NCBI GenBank assembly: GCA_937923575.1
Contig: CALDUL010000024.1
Coordinates: 1-64,000, forward strand
DNA: 64,000 bases
Reading direction: 5' to 3'
Source: an uncultured Algimonas sp.
Lineage (GTDB): Bacteria > Pseudomonadota > Alphaproteobacteria > Caulobacterales > Maricaulaceae
Each line of letters starts with the position of its first letter. Position 1 is the first letter of the stretch. The translations under genes and the position numbers were made by a program. Under the pieces are notes generated by a model. It ran no database searches. It was not told the origin of the DNA and saw nothing but the letters and a program-made list of their open reading frames with translations. This document shows, piece after piece, positions 48,755 through 57,675 of the stretch.

Positions 48755-51205
48755 ATGACACTCCGCTCCGCTGCTCTTCTGCTCGCCAGCACTGCCGCCA
48801 TCGCCTTGGGGGGCTGCGGCGTGGAGCAAGCCGCGCAAATAGACAAGGCCGGAGTGGACGGAACAGGCGCGGGCCTAACGTCGGTTCTTTCGCGTATCAC
48901 AGAGCCGCGACAGAAGATCAGCTCCGACTGGCATTATCTGGAAAACGCGGCCGAAGACCCAGCCGTCGCGTCGGCGACCGGAGCCTGGACGACAGTCGAC
49001 CTACCGCACACGTGGAACGCGCTCGACACGACCGATATCGTCACAGGCTATCGCCGCGACGGCTCGTGGTACCGCAAGACGTTGGAGGTGACGCCCGCCG
49101 CCGATCGACGCTATTTCCTGCACTTCGAAGCCGCGCAGATGAAGGCCGATGTCTATGTCAACGGCACCCGCGCAGGCGGCCATGTCGGCGGCTATGTCGG
49201 GTTCGACATCGAAGTCACGGACCAGCTGAGAGACGGCGCCAACGAGATCCTGGTGCGGGTCGACAACGGCGTCGACAAGAATCTGGTGCCGAGCCAAAAG
49301 GCCGACTTCTTCCAATATGGCGGGCTGACGCGGGACGTGTTTTTCGTCTCCAAGCCACAGACTTTCTTGCAACAGGTCCGCATCAACACGGACGTGAACG
49401 CGGACCGTGCGGTGCTGAGCCTGACACCCTTCGTCAATGGCCGCGGCGATTGGGGTCCGGAAAGCTACGAACACGTGGTACGCGGGCCTGACGGAAGTGT
49501 CGTTGCGGAGACTCGCGAGCAGACAATCACCATAGACGATCCGCAGCTCTGGCACCCCGATACGCCGCTGCTCTATACGCTGACCAGCGCGCTGAAAAAT
49601 GCAGACGGCGAGATCGTGGACACGCGCATCGAGACATTCGGCCTGCGCTGGTTCGAGTTCAAGGAGAACGGTCCGTTCTTCCTCAATGGCGAGCGGCTGC
49701 TACTGCGCGGCACGCATTTGCATGAAGGCTTTGCGGGCGTGGGGTCAGCTATGAGTGACGAACAGCGCGTGGCCGATATGGAAGCGATCAAGGAACTCGG
49801 CGCGAACTTTCTGCGGCTGGGCCACTACTCCCACGACCCGGTCGTTTACGACGCCGCCGACCGTCTGGGCATCATTCTCTATGACGAAGTGCCGTGGAAT
49901 CGCGGCGGGATCGGGGGCGCGGAGTGGCGCAAGAACACGCAAAACCTCGCGCGCGAAATGATCGCCCAGAACTATAACCGCGCGTCGGTCTTCCTCTGGA
50001 GCCTCGGCAATGAGATGTACTGGCTGCCCGACCAGGAAGGCGGCGGGGACAAGGCGCGCGTGGCCGAAGAGCTACAGCTGCTCCACAATATCGCCAAGGA
50101 GATGGATCCCGGCCGTCTGACCACGATCAGAAAATTTCCCGAAGGCGCGGACATTATCGACGTTTACTCTCCGTCCATCTGGGCGGGCTGGTATGGCGGC
50201 GGCTATGTCCAATATCAGGAAGCGATGGAGAAGGCCCGCGCCGAGCATCCTTACCTGCTGCACATGGAATATGGTGGCTCCTCCCATGTCGGGCGCTATT
50301 TCGAAGAGCCCTTCGGTCCCTATGGTACGGCGGACCCCGAAAGCCTCGGCACGGTTGAGGAAGCGGTCAACCAGACGGGCGTGATCAGCGTCGCCAAGTC
50401 CAAAGTCTGGGACATGACCTATATGATCGATCTGTTCGACTGGCATTTGCGCGTGTCGGAAACCGACCCGAATTTTGCAGGAAACGCACAATGGGCTTTC
50501 AAGGATTTCGGCACACCGATCCGGCCCGAAAACCCGCTCCCATTCGTCAACATGAAGGGCCTCGTGCAGCGCGACGGCGTGCCCAAGGATGTCTACCACG
50601 TCTTCGCATCCTATTGGAAAAAGGACCCGACCTGCTGGATCGAGAGCCCGAACTGGAACTACCGCACGGGCGATCGCGACAAGACGATCAGCGTGTTTTG
50701 CAACACCGACAGCGCTGAGCTGTCGCTCAACGGTAGGCCGCTGGGATCGAAGACGCGTGATATCACCAAATACCCCGCCTCGGGCCTGACGTGGGATGTG
50801 AGCCTCGCGGACGGCGACAATACTCTGTCCGTCGAAGGTTATGACGAGGACGGCGGCGTGGTCGCGGGCCATAGCTATGACCTCACCTTTGAACCGCGCC
50901 AGCACGGCAAGATGGTCGATATCATCCTGACGACGAAGAACAATGACGACGGCTCGATCACCGTTATGGCGGAGGCGCAGGACGAAAACGGGTTGCGTGT
51001 CGTGGACATGAACGACCGCGCCTATTTCACCATCGATGGCGGCGGCGAGTTCCTCAAGCATCAGGGCACGCCGACGGGCAGCCAGGTGCGCGAATTCGCC
51101 AATGGCACCGCGTCGATCATCCTGTTTCCAGGCGAGACCGAGTCGGACCTCAATGTCCAGACGCAGGACTACCGCGGCTACTACATCAAAGTGCCCGCGA
51201 AGTGA
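48755..51205 (+). CDS. GH2 beta-glycosidase lipoprotein (beta-galactosidase/beta-glucuronidase)
   Basis: Lipobox-like IALGGC; VDLPHTWNALD, LLRGTHLHEGFAGVG, LGHYSHDPVVYDAADRLGIILYDEVPW, SVFLWSLGNEMYW. Confidence 0.9.
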   Translation: MTLRSAALLLASTAAIALGGCGVEQAAQIDKAGVDGTGAGLTSVLSRITEPRQKISSDWHYLENAAEDPAVASATGAWTTVDLPHTWNALDTTDIVTGYRRDGSWYRKTLEVTPAADRRYFLHFEAAQMKADVYVNGTRAGGHVGGYVGFDIEVTDQLRDGANEILVRVDNGVDKNLVPSQKADFFQYGGLTRDVFFVSKPQTFLQQVRINTDVNADRAVLSLTPFVNGRGDWGPESYEHVVRGPDGSVVAETREQTITIDDPQLWHPDTPLLYTLTSALKNADGEIVDTRIETFGLRWFEFKENGPFFLNGERLLLRGTHLHEGFAGVGSAMSDEQRVADMEAIKELGANFLRLGHYSHDPVVYDAADRLGIILYDEVPWNRGGIGGAEWRKNTQNLAREMIAQNYNRASVFLWSLGNEMYWLPDQEGGGDKARVAEELQLLHNIAKEMDPGRLTTIRKFPEGADIIDVYSPSIWAGWYGGGYVQYQEAMEKARAEHPYLLHMEYGGSSHVGRYFEEPFGPYGTADPESLGTVEEAVNQTGVISVAKSKVWDMTYMIDLFDWHLRVSETDPNFAGNAQWAFKDFGTPIRPENPLPFVNMKGLVQRDGVPKDVYHVFASYWKKDPTCWIESPNWNYRTGDRDKTISVFCNTDSAELSLNGRPLGSKTRDITKYPASGLTWDVSLADGDNTLSVEGYDEDGGVVAGHSYDLTFEPRQHGKMVDIILTTKNNDDGSITVMAEAQDENGLRVVDMNDRAYFTIDGGGEFLKHQGTPTGSQVREFANGTASIILFPGETESDLNVQTQDYRGYYIKVPAK

Positions 51206-51242
51206 GGTGACTGGGATTTAAGCGGGCAAGCCTGATACGACG

Positions 51243-51271
51243 TCGGCCCCGCCATAAAATGACGGGGCCGA
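51243..51271. terminator. hairpin terminator between two convergent operons
   Basis: TCGGCCCCG ... CGGGGCCGA perfect 9-bp stem (51243-51251 / 51263-51271) with 11-nt loop. Confidence 0.75.
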
Positions 51272-51305
51272 ATATTGTGCTAGAATCCGGAACGTTCGGT
51301 GGGCA

Positions 51306-52343
51306 CTACCGCTGCACGCGTCCCGAGCCGTCTCCGCCCATGAGGTTTTCGACTTCTGCGCGGGAGACGCGGTTGAAGTCACCGAGCACGGAGTGTTTCA
51401 GCGCGGAACCCGCCACGGCAAATTCGAGGCTATCCTGCGGATCGTCATAGAGCGAGAGGCCCGCGATGAAGGCCGAGGCGAAGCTGTCGCCGCCACCGAC
51501 GCGGTCGACAATATCGGTCAGCTCATATTTCTTGGACAACAGGAAGTCGCCCCCACGGTTACGCATACAGGCCTGCCAGCCATTGATATTCGCGTTGACG
51601 GCCGCGCGCAGCGTGATCGCGATGGTCTTCATGTCGGGATAGATGTCGAGCATCTTGGTGGTGAGCTCTTCATATTTGGACGTGTCGAGGTGGCCGGAGC
51701 CGCTCTCGACATCGACGTCGACGCTGATACCGAGCGACTTCTGGCAGTCCTCCTCATTGGCGATACCGACGTCGACATATTTGACGAGGTCGCGCATCAC
51801 CTCGGGCGCGGCCTTTCCGTATTTCCACAACTTTCCTCGGAAGTTGAAGTCGCAGGACACGGTCAACCCGGCCTTCTGGGCTTCCTTGACGCACTCCATG
51901 GAGAGGTCGGCACTATCCTGCGTGAGAGCGGGTGTGATGCCAGTGATATGAAGCCACTTCGCGCCCTTGAAGATGGTCGGCCAGTCGAAGTCACCCGGCT
52001 TGGCCTGGCTGATCGAGCTGTGCGCGCGGTCGTAGATGACCTTGGAAGGCCGCTGGTTCGCACCGGTCTCCAGAAAGTAGATGCCGACGCGCTCGCCCTG
52101 GCGCAGCACGCGGGAGGTATCGACGCCGAGCCCGCGCAGCTGGTTGATCGCGGCCTGACCGATGTCGTTGTCGGGCAGAGCGGAGATGAAGCCGGCATCC
52201 AGCCCGTAATTACACAGTGACACGGCGACATTCGCCTCGCCGCCGCCAAACGTGGCTTCGAGCTGCGGGCTCTGGAAAAAGCGCTCATAGCCCGGCGAGC
52301 GCAGGCGCAGCATGATCTCGCCGAAAGAGAGGAAGTCGGTCAT
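51306..52343 (-). CDS. kdgK: 2-keto-3-deoxygluconate kinase (PfkB family)
   Basis: [62 protein letters not shown]. Confidence 0.92.
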   Translation of the reverse strand: MTDFLSFGEIMLRLRSPGYERFFQSPQLEATFGGGEANVAVSLCNYGLDAGFISALPDNDIGQAAINQLRGLGVDTSRVLRQGERVGIYFLETGANQRPSKVIYDRAHSSISQAKPGDFDWPTIFKGAKWLHITGITPALTQDSADLSMECVKEAQKAGLTVSCDFNFRGKLWKYGKAAPEVMRDLVKYVDVGIANEEDCQKSLGISVDVDVESGSGHLDTSKYEELTTKMLDIYPDMKTIAITLRAAVNANINGWQACMRNRGGDFLLSKKYELTDIVDRVGGGDSFASAFIAGLSLYDDPQDSLEFAVAGSALKHSVLGDFNRVSRAEVENLMGGDGSGRVQR

Positions 52344-53164
52344 GTTGTGGGGGTCTCGTGATTGGTGGCTGCAGTAGCCGTCATGTTGATGGTAAACTGG
52401 CCAAGCTGGCCGAAAGTGATGGTCGACGTGGTGCCCGGCCCGGAGGCGTGAACACCCGTGATAGCACCGCTGGAGAGTAGCGGCGAGTCGGGCAAGGCGA
52501 TATCGTCCGGCAGGGTCTGGATGTGGTTAAGCAGGAATTGCAATGCATCGAGCGGGCCGCCCTTGGCAGGCGCGGCTGTAGCGCGTCCGATCTCTGCGCC
52601 GTCGATGACGGTCACAACTTCGATCTCCGGCAGACGCATGAGCATGGACAGATCAACCTCCGGCCCGATGACGACCCCGGCCTGATTGCCGAAGTCGGAG
52701 ATGATCGAACCGGGGCCGAGCGCGTTGAGCGTGAATAGGGGCGAGCTCGCGATTTCCGCGCCGATATGTAGCGCGGTGACATAGCCAGCCGCCTCTTCGA
52801 GGGTCGTGACAGGACCGTCGAGCCTGTCGAGTCCACCGAGGCGCATGACATACTCCGCCTCATAGGCCGCAAATCCGCCCTTGAAGACCGGGACGTCCAC
52901 CGTGCCGCCGTCAGTCACCGTCTGAACGAGATGTTCAAAGACGGGCCCGGCCAGCCGATGCGCGGGAAACCTATCCGCAAAATCCGGCGCGACACCGCCG
53001 ACCTTGAAGCCCGCGATCGGCTCGCCCCAGGCGCGGATGCTGGCGTGCTGGACGGCATAGGCGTCCTCAAGCGTGGTCGGGACCGTGCCGGGAAATTCCG
53101 GCAGAGCCCGGCCCGCCCGTCGCGCGGAGACGAAGGCGGCTGAGATGTTTTCAAGCTGACTCAC
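52340..53164 (-). CDS. FAH/MhpD-superfamily (2-keto-4-pentenoate hydratase-like) protein
   Basis: [48 protein letters not shown]; stop overlaps kdgK start. Confidence 0.85.
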   Translation of the reverse strand: MSQLENISAAFVSARRAGRALPEFPGTVPTTLEDAYAVQHASIRAWGEPIAGFKVGGVAPDFADRFPAHRLAGPVFEHLVQTVTDGGTVDVPVFKGGFAAYEAEYVMRLGGLDRLDGPVTTLEEAAGYVTALHIGAEIASSPLFTLNALGPGSIISDFGNQAGVVIGPEVDLSMLMRLPEIEVVTVIDGAEIGRATAAPAKGGPLDALQFLLNHIQTLPDDIALPDSPLLSSGAITGVHASGPGTTSTITFGQLGQFTINMTATAATNHETPTT

Positions 53165-53179
53165 GGGAGTGGCCGGTCC

Positions 53180-54064
53180 TCAGGCCTTCTTCGCCTTCAC
53201 GAACATGTCGTAGATCTCCGGCACATTGCCATTGCCCATGCCGGCTTCAACCGCTTCCTTCAGATTGGCGGAGGTCGCCTCGCCGATGCGCGTAGTGGAG
53301 CCCAGATCACTCACCATCTGCACAAAGTAGCGCAGGTCCTTATTGGCGTTGTTGATCGAGAAGCCGAGGTCGGAATTGTCGTCCACCGCATAGTTCTTGC
53401 AGAAGCGCATGAATGGCGAGTTGGACGGGCCGGCGCTCATGATGTCGTAGAGCTGCTGCTTGTCCACGCCCGCGAGCTCCGCGACGGCGAAGGCCTGGCT
53501 CATGGCATTGACCGAGGTCATGCCCATGAAATTGTTGATCAGCTTGGTCACGTGACCCGCGCCTAGGGCTCCGAGATAGAAGACATTCTCGCCCTGCTCC
53601 TTCAGGATGGGCTCATATTTGTCGAATGTCTCGCGGTCGCCTGCGGCCATGATGTTTAGCAGGCCGTCCTTGGCGTGGGCGGGCGTACGGCCGAGCGGGG
53701 CGTCGAGCATGCCCGCGCCTTTCTCTGCCAGCGCTTTGCCGAGCTTCTGGGTCGACGCCGGGATGGACGTGCCGAAGTCGATGACGACCGAGCCTGGCTT
53801 TATGCCTGCAATGATACCATTCTCGCCGTTCATCAACGCTTCCACGACCTCGGAGGTCGTCACGCAGAGCTCGACGATGTCGGACTTCTCAGCGAGTTCC
53901 TTGGGCGAGCTGGCTTGTTCGGCATTGCCGCGCGCCAGCACGCGGTCGACGGCGTCCTGATTGAGGTCCATGACGACGACCGGGAAACCGCGCTTTTGCA
54001 GGTTCTCGACCATATTGCCGCCCATCAAACCGAGGCCGATGAAACCGATGGTGGGTTTGGACAT
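53180..54064 (-). CDS. beta-hydroxyacid dehydrogenase family oxidoreductase, candidate DEH reductase
   Basis: IGFIGLGLMGGNMVENLQKRGF; GHVTKLINNFMG catalytic Lys region; alginate operon context. Confidence 0.88.
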   Translation of the reverse strand: MSKPTIGFIGLGLMGGNMVENLQKRGFPVVVMDLNQDAVDRVLARGNAEQASSPKELAEKSDIVELCVTTSEVVEALMNGENGIIAGIKPGSVVIDFGTSIPASTQKLGKALAEKGAGMLDAPLGRTPAHAKDGLLNIMAAGDRETFDKYEPILKEQGENVFYLGALGAGHVTKLINNFMGMTSVNAMSQAFAVAELAGVDKQQLYDIMSAGPSNSPFMRFCKNYAVDDNSDLGFSINNANKDLRYFVQMVSDLGSTTRIGEATSANLKEAVEAGMGNGNVPEIYDMFVKAKKA

Positions 54065-54075
54065 AGAAGTGCTCC

Positions 54076-55485
54076 TTAGGTCTTAGAACCAGCGACGACG
54101 CGCGGCTTAAGAGGTTCGATTTTGGGAATGAGAATCCAGACACTCGCGACTGCGAGAATGGCGAGTGCGGCTCCGATAATGAAGGCCGGCATATAGCTGT
54201 TCTCTGTCATTGGCGACAGGAAACCGAGGCCCAGCTGGTCACGCAGAGCGTTGAACTTTTCGGCTTCGGTGATGCGTGGCACGATCCAGACCAATCCGGC
54301 GGCCGCCAGTTTGGCGGCTGTTCCGGCATAGCCAGCGAGCGAGCCGACAGCCTTCTGGCTATAGAGGTCGCTCGGCAGCGTCTGGACATTGCCGATGGCG
54401 GTTTGAAAACCGAAGAGGATGACAGCCATGATCAGCACAGCCAGCAGCGGCGTGGAGGCCACGGACATCGCCAGCAGTGAGGGCAGCATGATCAGCCCGC
54501 CCAGTGTGATGACCATCTTTCGGGTCTTGTCGACAGACCAGCCGGAGTTCAGACGGTTCTGCGCCAACAGCCCACCGAACCAGGCGCCGAACATTGCGCC
54601 GACATAGGGCACCCATGCGTAGAGGCCGAGTTCCTTCACATTGAAGCCGAAGCTGTCGATCAGGTAGATCGGGATCCACGCAACAAACAGCCACCAGATC
54701 GGATCGATCAGCATGGCAGGCAGGATCGCACCCCAGGTCTCGCGACGGCCAAGCATTTCGCGCGTCGTCGGAACGTAGTCTGCCGTGGCGACACCGGAGT
54801 CGGTGCGGGTGATCTGTCCGGACAGGATATAATTCCGCTCCGACTCGCTCAGCCAAGGATGGTCCTCGGGCTTGGATTTGTAGATGATCAGCCACGGAAC
54901 GAGCCAGAGCAATCCGACCAGGCCGATGGTGATGAAGACAGCTTTCCAACCCATGAAGGCCGCGAGGAAAGCCAGCAGGAGTGGCGAGATGATCCCGCCA
55001 ATGGCCGCGCCCGAGTTGAAGATCCCTTGCGCGAAGGCGCGCTCATTGATCGGAAACCACTCGGCATTGGCCTTTGCGGCTCCGGGCCAGTTACCGGCTT
55101 CGGCCACACCCAGAGCGCCGCGGAACAGGCCGAAGGTCAGCACGGACGACGCAACGGCGTGCAGCGCCGTGGCGACGGACCACGCGCCGATCGACAGCAC
55201 AAAGCCCAGCCGCGTCCCAAGCCAGTCGAAAATCTTGCCGAAAATACTCTGCCCGAAAGCATAGGCCAGCACGAAGATGGTGAAGATATTCGCGTAGTCC
55301 TGATTGGAGAAGTTGAACTCCGCCTTGATCTCCGGCCAGAGAATACCGAGCGCGCCGCGGTCGATATAATTGATCACAGTCGCCAGCGCGACCAGTCCGA
55401 CAACGGCCCAGCGCAGATAGCCGCCCGCGCGTTTGGGGGTCGGGTCAAGCGTGTTTGATGGCGTTTGCTCATGTAACTCTGGCAT
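54076..55485 (-). CDS. MFS transporter, ACS/ExuT (hexuronate)-type
   Basis: RWAVVGLVALATVINYIDRGALGILWPEIKAEFNFSNQDYANIFTIFVLAYAFGQSIFGKIFDWLGTRLGF. Confidence 0.92.
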   Translation of the reverse strand: MPELHEQTPSNTLDPTPKRAGGYLRWAVVGLVALATVINYIDRGALGILWPEIKAEFNFSNQDYANIFTIFVLAYAFGQSIFGKIFDWLGTRLGFVLSIGAWSVATALHAVASSVLTFGLFRGALGVAEAGNWPGAAKANAEWFPINERAFAQGIFNSGAAIGGIISPLLLAFLAAFMGWKAVFITIGLVGLLWLVPWLIIYKSKPEDHPWLSESERNYILSGQITRTDSGVATADYVPTTREMLGRRETWGAILPAMLIDPIWWLFVAWIPIYLIDSFGFNVKELGLYAWVPYVGAMFGAWFGGLLAQNRLNSGWSVDKTRKMVITLGGLIMLPSLLAMSVASTPLLAVLIMAVILFGFQTAIGNVQTLPSDLYSQKAVGSLAGYAGTAAKLAAAGLVWIVPRITEAEKFNALRDQLGLGFLSPMTENSYMPAFIIGAALAILAVASVWILIPKIEPLKPRVVAGSKT

Positions 55486-55494
55486 GGTGTTCCC

Positions 55495-57675
55495 CTATTC
55501 GTCCGCAGACAGGATCGTGTGCGATCCAGTCCAGCTCACAAATCCGTCTGCTGTCTCGACCGTGTGGTCGCCATTCTGTTCCGCGAGGCCGACCGAGATC
55601 GTGTCGCCGGACTTCAGGACCAATGTCACAACATCTGCGGTGCGCCCCTTGAAGTGCTCCACTCGCGCGATCTGGCTTCGACTGGCCAGAGTGTATTCCT
55701 GGATCGGGTTGTATTCACCATGTGGTTCGAAGACCGTCGCGGCAGCGAAGCGCGTCGCGCGCGGACTCCGCAGAATCAGCGCTGGCTCGCGGCGAAGGTT
55801 CGTATCCGGATCGTTTGCGCCAAGTTCCGCGAGCAGTATTTGTGTTCCCTCCGGCACGGCACTGGTCAGGGTGTAGAAGCGACGATCCAGCAAGATCGTC
55901 GTCTGCGCCTGTCCGTCAATGGCATCGGCCTGACCGACCTTCCAGAGATATTGATAGCCATTGTCGTCGCCTAGCGGCGCGCGCGTGGTCGTATCGGCTT
56001 TGATCTCGTAATTCGTTTCGATCAGCTGCCCATTGTAGTGGAAGGGCAAGTCGAAGTCGCGAAGATCGTCGGCCGATGCGCTCTCTCCGATCATAACATC
56101 GATGACGACCGGCGCTTCGAGCGCCTCGTGGCGCAGCAGTGCTACCCGGCGCGTCAGCGATACGCCGGGATAGGCATTCGCGATTCCAGCAGTCGTCGCG
56201 CTCAGATTGTCTTCGGTCACGAACGGTCCGATATAGGGAGCGTGGTTCTCGCCCTCGCGCCAGTCGCCACCGAAATGCGAGCTGCGGTCCACGACCAGCG
56301 CGTTATGCGCGATGGTCTGCTTGGCATAGGCGTTATTCTCGCGCAGATAGTGGCCGCCATATTTGGCCTCGATATTGAGGAAGCGCGCGGCGCCATAGTC
56401 GCGCAGCACCTCATAGCCGCGGTCGAACACCAGCAGTCCCAGCTTGTCGAAATGGCCGTGCCCCAGACCCATGGCAGTATTCTTCGCCACCACGGCCATT
56501 CCTTTGGGATCATCCGACGCGCGGAGGATATCGAGTGCGCCGCGGTCGCCGTTCGAGCCGTCGACCAGTCGCATGGAGCGATAGCCGAAGGGCTTGGCCT
56601 TGCCCGCCTCGATGGCGGCAGACACGGCGCGGCCTGCTGCGGTCGGTGCGACCTTGCCCTGCTCCTGCGCGACCGAGAGCAGCGTGTCGTCGCCTGTCAG
56701 ATCATAGGCGATGGCGACACCGTGCAGCAGCTCGGTCGTGGCGATGCCCTTGTCCTTGATGGCGTCGTTGATCGGAAAGAATAGCCCGGCGTAGTTCTGG
56801 TGGATAGTCGAGTATATCGCCTTCTTCAGAATGCCGTCGCGCGCCTCGAAGATTTTCCGCTCCGGCTCGTTCTCCTGAATGGCTTGGGCGAAGAGCACGA
56901 AAGGCATCAGGGCGTAGCGCTGATAATAGGGGCCTTCATTGTAATAGCCGTCGGGCGAAAACAGCACATCCATCTGGCGGAGAAAGCCGCCCGTCCCGGA
57001 TCGGTCGAGGCCCAGCAAGGCTTTCTCGACATAGTCCGGCTCATCCAGCGCATAGCCGGTCAGACCGACAGCCGCCGTCGCCCAAGTGCCGTGATTGTGA
57101 ATCTTGTCGAAGGTCTGCGGCTGGCCTTCGGAGAGGAACTCCACGATGGGATGGAAGAAATTGTCTTCCAGCCGGGCGCGGGTGTCACCGTCGAGATCGT
57201 CGCGGAAGAGCTCATAGCCCTGCGCGGCGTGGACGAGGAACCACGCTTCGTTGAGGCTCTGCCAGAACAGGCGGCCGGGCGTCTGCTCCTTCTTCTTCGG
57301 ATGCTCCCCGAGGGTGGGGTACATCGTAGCGTAGGCGTCGAGCAGGCGAACGGCGTGGTCGCGGTAGCCCGCGTCATTCGTCGCCTCATAGAGCAGGCCG
57401 GACTCAAAAATCGCGATGGCGTTTCGCTTATGCTGCTCATGGGTGTAGCCGCCGCCCGCATCCGCCGGGACTGGCACGGCCAGTGGCTCGCCAATCTGGG
57501 CATCGATGCGCGTACGCATGGCATTGAACGCGGCGTCGTAGAGCGCGCCATCAGCGGATGAGGCAACCGAGCCCGCGGATGTCGCCGACGGCGCAGCCAC
57601 ATCCGACGGACTGCAGGCCGCCAGAGCGGAAGCCGCAATCAGTGCTGTGAGTGCCGATGTTGTCCAGTTTTTCAC
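55495..57675 (-). CDS. heparinase II/III-type oligoalginate lyase, PL17-like, lipoprotein
   Basis: ALAAC lipobox; NHGTWATAAVGLTGYAL, GYYNEGPYYQRYALMPF, GLGHGHFDKLGLLVFDRGYEVLRDYGAARFLNIEAKYGGHYLRENNAYAKQTIAHNALVVD. Confidence 0.9.
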   Translation of the reverse strand: MKNWTTSALTALIAASALAACSPSDVAAPSATSAGSVASSADGALYDAAFNAMRTRIDAQIGEPLAVPVPADAGGGYTHEQHKRNAIAIFESGLLYEATNDAGYRDHAVRLLDAYATMYPTLGEHPKKKEQTPGRLFWQSLNEAWFLVHAAQGYELFRDDLDGDTRARLEDNFFHPIVEFLSEGQPQTFDKIHNHGTWATAAVGLTGYALDEPDYVEKALLGLDRSGTGGFLRQMDVLFSPDGYYNEGPYYQRYALMPFVLFAQAIQENEPERKIFEARDGILKKAIYSTIHQNYAGLFFPINDAIKDKGIATTELLHGVAIAYDLTGDDTLLSVAQEQGKVAPTAAGRAVSAAIEAGKAKPFGYRSMRLVDGSNGDRGALDILRASDDPKGMAVVAKNTAMGLGHGHFDKLGLLVFDRGYEVLRDYGAARFLNIEAKYGGHYLRENNAYAKQTIAHNALVVDRSSHFGGDWREGENHAPYIGPFVTEDNLSATTAGIANAYPGVSLTRRVALLRHEALEAPVVIDVMIGESASADDLRDFDLPFHYNGQLIETNYEIKADTTTRAPLGDDNGYQYLWKVGQADAIDGQAQTTILLDRRFYTLTSAVPEGTQILLAELGANDPDTNLRREPALILRSPRATRFAAATVFEPHGEYNPIQEYTLASRSQIARVEHFKGRTADVVTLVLKSGDTISVGLAEQNGDHTVETADGFVSWTGSHTILSADE

